The position numbers and the translations under genes are program-made. Below, one piece after another: positions 57,694 to 62,595 of a DNA stretch of 62,595 nt. Under the pieces are notes generated by a model. That model was given only the letters and a program-made list of their open reading frames with translations, was not told where the DNA came from and did no database searches. Source of the stretch: Acidobacteriota bacterium (GTDB lineage: Bacteria; Acidobacteriota; Thermoanaerobaculia; Multivoradales; J023); the NCBI GenBank assembly GCA_029263395.1, contig JAJCXO010000269.1, positions 1 to 62,595 of the forward strand, read 5' to 3'. Positions within the stretch are counted from its first letter, which is position 1; each line of letters opens with the position of its first letter.

Positions 57694-60085
57694 TGCTCAA
57701 CGCTCGCACGGGATTAACTTTCGATGCTTGGAAGGCTGGCAGTACCGCCGCTAAGAACGCGGTCCCGCCAAGCAGGAATACCACGGTGAGGTAAGCCCCA
57801 AAATCGCCGGTCGGTATGCCGTAGAGGAGACTTGCTAGAAGGCGGGTTATCGCCAACGCAAAAGCGATTCCGACCGCCAGAGCGAAACCCGCAAGCGCCA
57901 AACCACGGCTGACGATCAGGAACAAGATGTTGCGGCCCGAGGCACCGAGAGCCATACGGACTCCGATTTCATGCCGCCGCTGCAGTACCGAGCTGGACAA
58001 CAGCCCGTAGAGCCCGAGGACCGCAGTCAGGACCGCGATGGCTCCGAACAAACTCATCAGCCGAGCAAACAACCGAGAGACGCCCACCACCGGTTCGAGC
58101 AATTGGCGCATCGACTGCACCGAGGATGGCGGTAGCTTGCTATCGAGAGCCTCCAACTCGCGATCGACGACATCGGCAATGGCACCCACCGCCCGCTCGC
58201 TGCGGACCAACAGTTGGGCTTCGGCCTCCGGCAATTGAGCGTGTGGAAAGTAGATCTTGGGGCGCGCCGCGGCGCCGGACATCGGATCGATGACGTCGCC
58301 GACGACGCCGACGATCTTGCGCGGCTGTCGACCGACGCGAAGCCACTGCCCGATCGGATCCTGACCAGCCCAGAACCTCTCGGCGAGAGTTTCATTGATC
58401 AACAAGACCAACTCCGAACCGTCTCGATCATCCGGCCCCAGCGACTCGCCTGCTACCAGCGGCAGCCCCATCGTCCGAACGAAACCAGGGGTCACCGAAT
58501 CGTAGAGCGCGATGCCGCGCCCATCTTCAGGGCGGCCTTCCCAACCCTCGACCGCGAAGCTGACGTCGAGCACGTCGCCGGTAAACGGGACGCTCGACGA
58601 AACGCCAACGGCTTCGATACCGGGAGACGCTTCGAGGGCAGCCTCGAGACGCTGGAAGAAATCAACCCGCTGGCTGCGCTCGGGATAATGAGCGCGGGGA
58701 AGGACAATCGGTGTTGCGTAGAGTCCCTCGGTAGCAAATCCGGGATCGATCGACCGCAGGCTCTCCAAGCTCTTGAACATCAGCAGTGAGGAAACCAGCA
58801 GAGGGACCACGCAGCTGAGTTGGATGATCACGAGAGCGGTCTGCAGACGCCGGCCCTTGCGATCCAGGCCGGTGCGTAGACCGCCTCGCCGCAGCTCGTG
58901 CCAGGGATCGGTGCGAGATGCTCGCCAAGCTGGCAGCAGGCCGAACAACATCGCTCCGAGGACGGAAAGCAAGATCGCGAAGCCCAGCACAGGAAGGCTG
59001 ATCTGAGCCTCGTCGAGCCGGGGTAACTCCCCGGGAATGGCGAGCCGTAACATCCGGGTGCCCCATAAGCTCACCAGAACCCCTGCCAAACCGCCTGCGA
59101 GACCCAGGACAACACACTCCGCAACCAGTCTCCGTACCACCCGGAAACGACTGGCGCCCAAAGCCAAGCGGGTCGCGAGCTCGTGTTTCTGTGCTTGCAA
59201 ACGGGAGATGAAGAGGTTCGCCAAATTGACGCAAATGATCAGGACCACAAACAGCGAGGCGGCGAGAAACACCACCAGAGCTTGGCTGATATCGCCCACC
59301 GTCGCTTCTCGCAACGACACCAGGCGACTTCCCCAGCCTTCCTTGGCCTGAAACATCTCCGCCCGCCGGCGGCCGATCACCTCGATCTCCTCAGCAGCTG
59401 CTGCAAAGTTGGTGTCGTCGTTCAGCCGCCCGACCACTCCGAGGAAAATGTTGCCACGGTCTTCTAGGTCCGTCGCTGAAAAAGCGGCTGTGCTCCAAAC
59501 TTCGATGCCGGGAAACATGGCGAAGCGGAAGTCACTCGGCAGGACGCCGACCACTCGGTGCGCGGTACCGTCGATCTCGACCGGCTTACCGATCGCCTGC
59601 GGGTCTGCTCCGAGTCGACGCTGCCAGAACCGATGCCCCAGGACCACCACCCGTTCGCTACCCGAGTGGTCGTCTTCCGGCTGGAACCCTTGCCCCAGGG
59701 CCATCGGGACCCGCAGCAACCGGAAAAAGCCAGCGGAGACCGAACCGGTCGCCAGGAGCTCACTTTGATCAGCCCAGGTGACCTGCCGCCGCGACGTGCT
59801 GACGGCTGCCAAGTGCTCAAAGGAAGTGCTCATCTCGCGCCAATCCCCGAAATCTCCGGGGGACGCGTACTCTTTCTCGACTCCTGTCGAGGCGTTCGCC
59901 TGCCAGATCCAGACCAAGCCTTGGGGCTCCGGAAACGGCAGCGGCCGAAGCAGGATGCCGTATACGAAGCTGAAGATCGAGCTTGCTGCACCGATGCCTA
60001 AAGCCAAGATGCAGACAACGATCGAGGAGTATCCGAGGTTGCGGGGAATAGACCGCAACCCAAGGTAGAGATCTCTTACAAACAT
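57686..60085 (-). CDS. ADOP-type MacB/FtsX ABC permease
   Basis: Inner-membrane permease (799 aa) with two MacB-like halves and no ATPase, the arrangement called ADOP in Acidobacteriota. First half: an N-terminal membrane segment after MFVRDLYLGLRSIPRN, a periplasmic MacB-core region (VVVLGHRFWQRRLG, IGKPVEIDG, VVGVLPSDF), and an FtsX block with HELATRLALGASR. Second half repeats the pattern (LLINETLAERFW, IGQWLRVG, IVGVVGDV; HEIGVRMALGAS) and ends ASKVNPVRALSNG. The frame is open to 60466, but I start at the ATG at 60085: AGAGG precedes it by about 4-5 nt and MFVRDL matches normal ADOP openings. Its stop overlaps the giant synthetase start by 8 bp, so it leads the operon. A role in export or self-protection is inferred; a partner ATPase is not seen here. 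Confidence 0.92.
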   Translation of the reverse strand: MFVRDLYLGLRSIPRNLGYSSIVVCILALGIGAASSIFSFVYGILLRPLPFPEPQGLVWIWQANASTGVEKEYASPGDFGDWREMSTSFEHLAAVSTSRRQVTWADQSELLATGSVSAGFFRLLRVPMALGQGFQPEDDHSGSERVVVLGHRFWQRRLGADPQAIGKPVEIDGTAHRVVGVLPSDFRFAMFPGIEVWSTAAFSATDLEDRGNIFLGVVGRLNDDTNFAAAAEEIEVIGRRRAEMFQAKEGWGSRLVSLREATVGDISQALVVFLAASLFVVLIICVNLANLFISRLQAQKHELATRLALGASRFRVVRRLVAECVVLGLAGGLAGVLVSLWGTRMLRLAIPGELPRLDEAQISLPVLGFAILLSVLGAMLFGLLPAWRASRTDPWHELRRGGLRTGLDRKGRRLQTALVIIQLSCVVPLLVSSLLMFKSLESLRSIDPGFATEGLYATPIVLPRAHYPERSQRVDFFQRLEAALEASPGIEAVGVSSSVPFTGDVLDVSFAVEGWEGRPEDGRGIALYDSVTPGFVRTMGLPLVAGESLGPDDRDGSELVLLINETLAERFWAGQDPIGQWLRVGRQPRKIVGVVGDVIDPMSGAAARPKIYFPHAQLPEAEAQLLVRSERAVGAIADVVDRELEALDSKLPPSSVQSMRQLLEPVVGVSRLFARLMSLFGAIAVLTAVLGLYGLLSSSVLQRRHEIGVRMALGASGRNILFLIVSRGLALAGFALAVGIAFALAITRLLASLLYGIPTGDFGAYLTVVFLLGGTAFLAAVLPAFQASKVNPVRALSNG

Positions 60086-60681
60086 GACGCCTCTGATGTA
60101 CGAGCAATGTTGAATCACGCAAGACCGGCCCAAGCGGCACGGTGCACAATGGCTGACAAATCCCAACCGACTTTCAATCCCGCCTCGAGCCACTCTCCTA
60201 CGGCCGATAGGACGCACCTGCCGTACGTGACCCCCTCGACCCCGGTGACTTCTGGCGACTAGACCTTCGGTTGCTGAATGGACTTGCCGGCTGCGGCTGT
60301 AGAAGAAAAACGCAGGGCAATCGTCCTGCCAAAAGCCTAGCAGAACGATAATGGTGGCAAGAAAAGCACAGCATAAAAAACCTGTCAAGAGGCAAAAGAG
60401 AAAGTCACCCGCACCGCAAGACAGCACATCACGGGTCGACCAAACATACCTTTTGACTAAAGCCAAACATCAGCTTCAGATCATCTGTTGATTTGACTAG
60501 CCCACCGGTGTCGCCTTCGGTCGCGCCGGCCTGGCTATTGTCGAGACCGCGAGGACCCGCCCGACGACATACCTGTCAGGGCGAGCCACGAACGCTTGCA
60601 GATCCGGCGACCGCATACCTGGCATCCGACGATCTAAACCGCCTCGCTCACCCTGCCAGAGCTGAGATTCAGGGCTCGATC
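60086..60681. other. Non-coding region upstream of the operon
   Basis: No gene is supported on either strand. It must hold the promoter of the minus-strand operon. A perfect minus-strand TTGACA lies at 60383-60388, but the hexamer 17 bp downstream (TTTTCT) matches the -10 consensus poorly. The 380 bp next to the permease happen to be open in its frame, but no convincing start or domain is seen there. Confidence 0.5.
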
Positions 60682-60713
60682 CAGGCAACAGGGGGCGTCG
60701 CCTCCTGTGCCTG
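60682..60713 (-). terminator. Strong hairpin downstream of the repeat-protein gene
   Basis: Arms of about 14 bp (CAGGCAACAGGGGGC and GCCTCCTGTGCCTG, one bulge and one G-T pair) around a GTC loop, 33 bp after the stop of the minus-strand gene at 60747. There is no T-run on the minus side. It is a plausible transcription stop separating that gene from the operon, but not a classical intrinsic terminator. Confidence 0.45.
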
Positions 60714-60746
60714 AGATTGTTTGTTATCTTCTGAAAATAAAGCGCT

Positions 60747-61856
60747 TCAGGATCGACCCAAGGTCGTCAGCACACGCTTCTTCTCGTGCTCGGATGTGAA
60801 CGTAGACAGGACTCGGTTCAGATCGGGACGCATACTCGACTCGATGGAATACCGACGAACGAGGCTGGTCAACAACTGCGCTTTCTCGAAGTCTGAAGAC
60901 ACGATCAAGGCCGACCCGAGCACTCCGGTCAGCTCTCGAGGCGACAGCTCCGGGCGGTCAGCGACCGCCAGCAGCACTTTGCCGACCCCCAGGTCACTTG
61001 TCATCTGTTGCATGGACCGAAAGTAGGTTGCCGGGAGCTCCAAATCCTTTGGATAGACCTCGGCGACACGGCCTAAAAGGCGAGATAATTCGAACTCTGA
61101 ATCGATAGACGTCGAAGTCGCGAGAACAAGGCCCAGTGTTTCTTCTTCATAGTTGGAACCAGCTCCGAGTACAGCCTCTAGGACCTCCCGAATCTCGAAA
61201 TCGGTAGAAACAGACTTCTTCACATGGCCGAGGAAGCTCGCTAAAGAATCTGGGGCAAGCTTTGCCTGTCTCAAAATCTCTCGATAGTAGAGTCCTTTGA
61301 CCTGATCCCCCGCCAAGTGGTCAATCTCGTCCAAAGCCGACTCCGAACCCGACACCTGCAAGAGCTCCGCAACCCTCTCCTCGACCCCGGCACCAGTCGC
61401 GCGCAGCGTCTCGAGAACCACAGCACGGAGCCACGAACGATCCGCCTCGCTCATATCCAAGGTCTTCCGACCGACCGTCCACCGATGCTCGAGGTTACCT
61501 GACCAGGACCTTGAAACATCCAGCCGACGAGCATCAGCAACCTTTCCCTCGCGGACCTTGAAGTAGGCGCGCTGCCCCAGGTCAACAATCTCCAGTCTAT
61601 CGACCGAGAACTCGATATTGCCCTTGACAAGCACTTCGATGGCGACACCGTCACACTCCAGTTGGATGTGGGTTCGGTCGCCTGATACCTCGACTTCGCT
61701 GGCACCGGCCATTCCCGATCCATTCCTGCACCGAGGTTCGTTCTGTACGGCGCCGAGCCGAGGCCCCAACATACAGGCCAGGGTCAGAGGAAGAAGGGCA
61801 CTCACAATCTTGGTCTTACTACGCACTCTATGCACTACTTTCAGTACCAAAGACAT
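60747..61856 (-). CDS. Exported helical-repeat protein of unknown function
   Basis: 369-residue protein I cannot assign to a known function. The start at 61856 is well supported by AAGGAG five bases upstream (61862-61867); the frame continues to 62039 but without such a signal. The N-terminus looks like a signal peptide: basic VRSKTK, then a hydrophobic VSALLPLTLACMLG. A cysteine there could be lipidated, but the lipobox is poor. Residues about 50-125 alternate short strand-like segments (HIQLECDGVAIEVLVKG, AYFKVREG). Residues about 170-365 are helical repeats of roughly 35 residues around (T/S)DFExxxVL or SDFEKAQLL, like the HEAT-type tails seen in proteins of this phylum. It lies upstream of the cluster on the same strand but is separated by 661 bp and a hairpin, so it is probably unrelated. 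Confidence 0.72.
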   Translation of the reverse strand: MSLVLKVVHRVRSKTKIVSALLPLTLACMLGPRLGAVQNEPRCRNGSGMAGASEVEVSGDRTHIQLECDGVAIEVLVKGNIEFSVDRLEIVDLGQRAYFKVREGKVADARRLDVSRSWSGNLEHRWTVGRKTLDMSEADRSWLRAVVLETLRATGAGVEERVAELLQVSGSESALDEIDHLAGDQVKGLYYREILRQAKLAPDSLASFLGHVKKSVSTDFEIREVLEAVLGAGSNYEEETLGLVLATSTSIDSEFELSRLLGRVAEVYPKDLELPATYFRSMQQMTSDLGVGKVLLAVADRPELSPRELTGVLGSALIVSSDFEKAQLLTSLVRRYSIESSMRPDLNRVLSTFTSEHEKKRVLTTLGRS

Positions 61857-61861
61857 ATCTA

Positions 61862-61867
61862 CTCCTT
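61862..61867 (-). promoter_or_regulatory. Ribosome-binding site AAGGAG
   Basis: AAGGAG on the minus strand, five bases before the ATG at 61856. It decides the start of the repeat-protein gene against the longer frame. Confidence 0.8.
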
Positions 61868-62322
61868 GGCCGAGGATTTCGTCTCCGATCTCCAGGCAAT
61901 ACTCGGTGGGTTGCACATTCACAGGACGCCTACAGCGTGTTGGAATAACCTCTCGGATCAGCGTCGCGGCGGTTACGATCGATGCAGTGCTTGGAACGTC
62001 GGGGCCAGCCTGGGGCTGACCTCCGATCGACCTCGTCAACTCGTTGTGCTCCAGGCGGCGTTGTTCTGACGTGTGCTCCTGACTTCCTGCTCCTGGCGGA
62101 CGCCCAGCAGAGAATCGTCACAGTTATCCTATCACTGCCATTGCTACTAACAAGAAGGATTCACCACATCGAGCCAGCCGCATCCCGGTAGGGTCGAGGG
62201 CTGGCGCGGTGGTCCAGCTAGATCCGATCCAGTTTTACAATTTCGGCTCAGAGAGGTCGGCCCTGTGAAGCGAGAACGATGATGTGATCGATCAGCTCAA
62301 CACCGAGCAACTACCCGGCACG
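61868..62322. other. Non-coding region
   Basis: No gene, RNA or clear promoter is recognised. It should contain the promoter for the minus-strand repeat-protein gene. Confidence 0.4.
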
Positions 62323-62533
62323 ATTCTGACGGTTCAAGGCAGTCTGAATAGTCAGAAAATTCAGTATTCTGACGATTCAGAACGATTGAATCGTCAGATT
62401 CTCAGAAATTCTGACGATTTACAGAGCTTGAACCGTCAGAAACTTGGAAATTGTGATGATTTAAATCGTTTGAACTGTCAGATTTATAGGATTTCTGATG
62501 ATTCAAGGCGTTTGAATCGTCAGAATTTATGAT
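62323..62533. repeat. Five tandem 42-bp palindromic repeats
   Basis: Five imperfect units begin at 62323, 62366, 62408, 62450 and 62492. Each begins near CTGACGATTC and carries GAATCGTCAG about 10 bases later, so every unit can form a hairpin; the arms in the second are perfect for 11 bp (CTGACGATTCA/TGAATCGTCAG). The stretch is AT-rich compared with the rest of the window. Because 42 is a multiple of three, both strands read as 14-residue repeats (SDDxxxLNRQ-like), but the palindromes explain this without any protein. Confidence 0.8.
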
Positions 62534-62595
62534 GGCTGATCGCTGTGCCACGCAAAAATCGATCAGCCATTGCTTGGCTGATCGCTGTGCCACGC
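62533..62595. repeat. Second 42-bp palindromic repeat family (cut by window edge)
   Basis: A 21-bp segment beginning TGGCTGATCGCTGTG occurs at 62533-62553 and, identically, at 62575-62595, exactly 42 bp apart. The unit also contains a perfect 10-bp inverted repeat (TGGCTGATCG/CGATCAGCCA). It directly continues the first array with the same period but a different sequence, and runs past the window. Confidence 0.75.

Noticed and set aside
60360-60388. Sigma-70 promoter with TTGACA at 60383-60388
   Set aside because: The -35 is perfect, but no acceptable -10 lies 16-18 bp downstream; left as a remark, not a call.
60086-60466. 127-residue N-terminal extension of the ADOP permease
   Set aside because: Composition is Cys/Arg-rich and unlike ADOP openings; MFVRDLYLGLRSIPRN at 60085 is the usual start and has its own ribosome-binding site.
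61857-62039. 61-residue extension of the helical-repeat protein
   Set aside because: It would place a signal peptide in the middle of the protein, and the AAGGAG before 61856 is far better than anything upstream.
62284-62532. 82-residue repeat protein on the plus strand (and a similar frame on the minus strand)
   Set aside because: Both strands give SDD...LNRQ-type repeats because the DNA is palindromic with a 42-bp period; neither frame has a convincing ribosome-binding site.
62323-62595. CRISPR array
   Set aside because: There are no unique spacers between constant repeats; the whole 42-bp unit is repeated and degenerate, and no cas gene is visible.

Overview
This window is one large lipopeptide (hybrid NRPS/PKS) biosynthetic locus, almost all of it read right-to-left on the minus strand. 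The DNA is GC-rich. The permease at its head has the duplicated MacB/FtsX architecture typical of Acidobacteriota (the 'ADOP' permeases), so an acidobacterium is the best guess. The sequence alone does not prove this.

Layout from upstream (right) to downstream (left): an AT-rich array of 42-bp palindromic repeats at the right edge; an unrelated exported helical-repeat protein (60747-61856) followed by a strong hairpin; a 661-bp non-coding stretch; then the cluster. It contains an ADOP permease (57686-60085), a giant 11,070-residue synthetase (24481-57693), a C-A-T-E protein (19842-24464), a C-A-[FkbM methyltransferase]-T protein (15667-19845), a C-A-T-C-A-T-C protein (7700-15616), an unannotated 31-codon ORF (7590-7685), a SyrD/PvdE-type ABC exporter (5935-7593), a spacer with six 19-bp tandem repeats, a stand-alone SAM methyltransferase (3959-5791), and a further C-A-T-C... 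synthetase that runs off the left edge (1-3909). Most junctions are overlaps or gaps of about 100 bp or less, so a single operon is likely.

How it should work (domain reading plus inference): a fatty acyl-AMP ligase loads an acyl chain on an ACP. A KS extends it and an in-line PLP aminotransferase converts the beta-keto group to a beta-amine, as in iturin/mycosubtilin. One amino acid is added, and a second KS-AT-ACP-aminotransferase cassette then acts on the aminoacyl chain. That should give a beta,gamma-diamino acid. Three consecutive modules with the same acidic binding pocket, each with an epimerase, follow (probably D-basic residues). Then come D-Ser, D-Ser, Asp (in a domain carrying an FkbM methyltransferase), Leu, a Glu/Gln-like residue and at least one more. 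No thioesterase, MbtH protein, phosphopantetheinyl transferase or regulator is visible, so the cluster continues to the left.

The most unusual points are the two beta-amination cassettes in one 33-kb gene, a decayed AT in the first of them, Gln replacing the second His of HHxxxDG in three successive C domains, the orphan terminal C domain, and the small ORF translationally coupled to the exporter.
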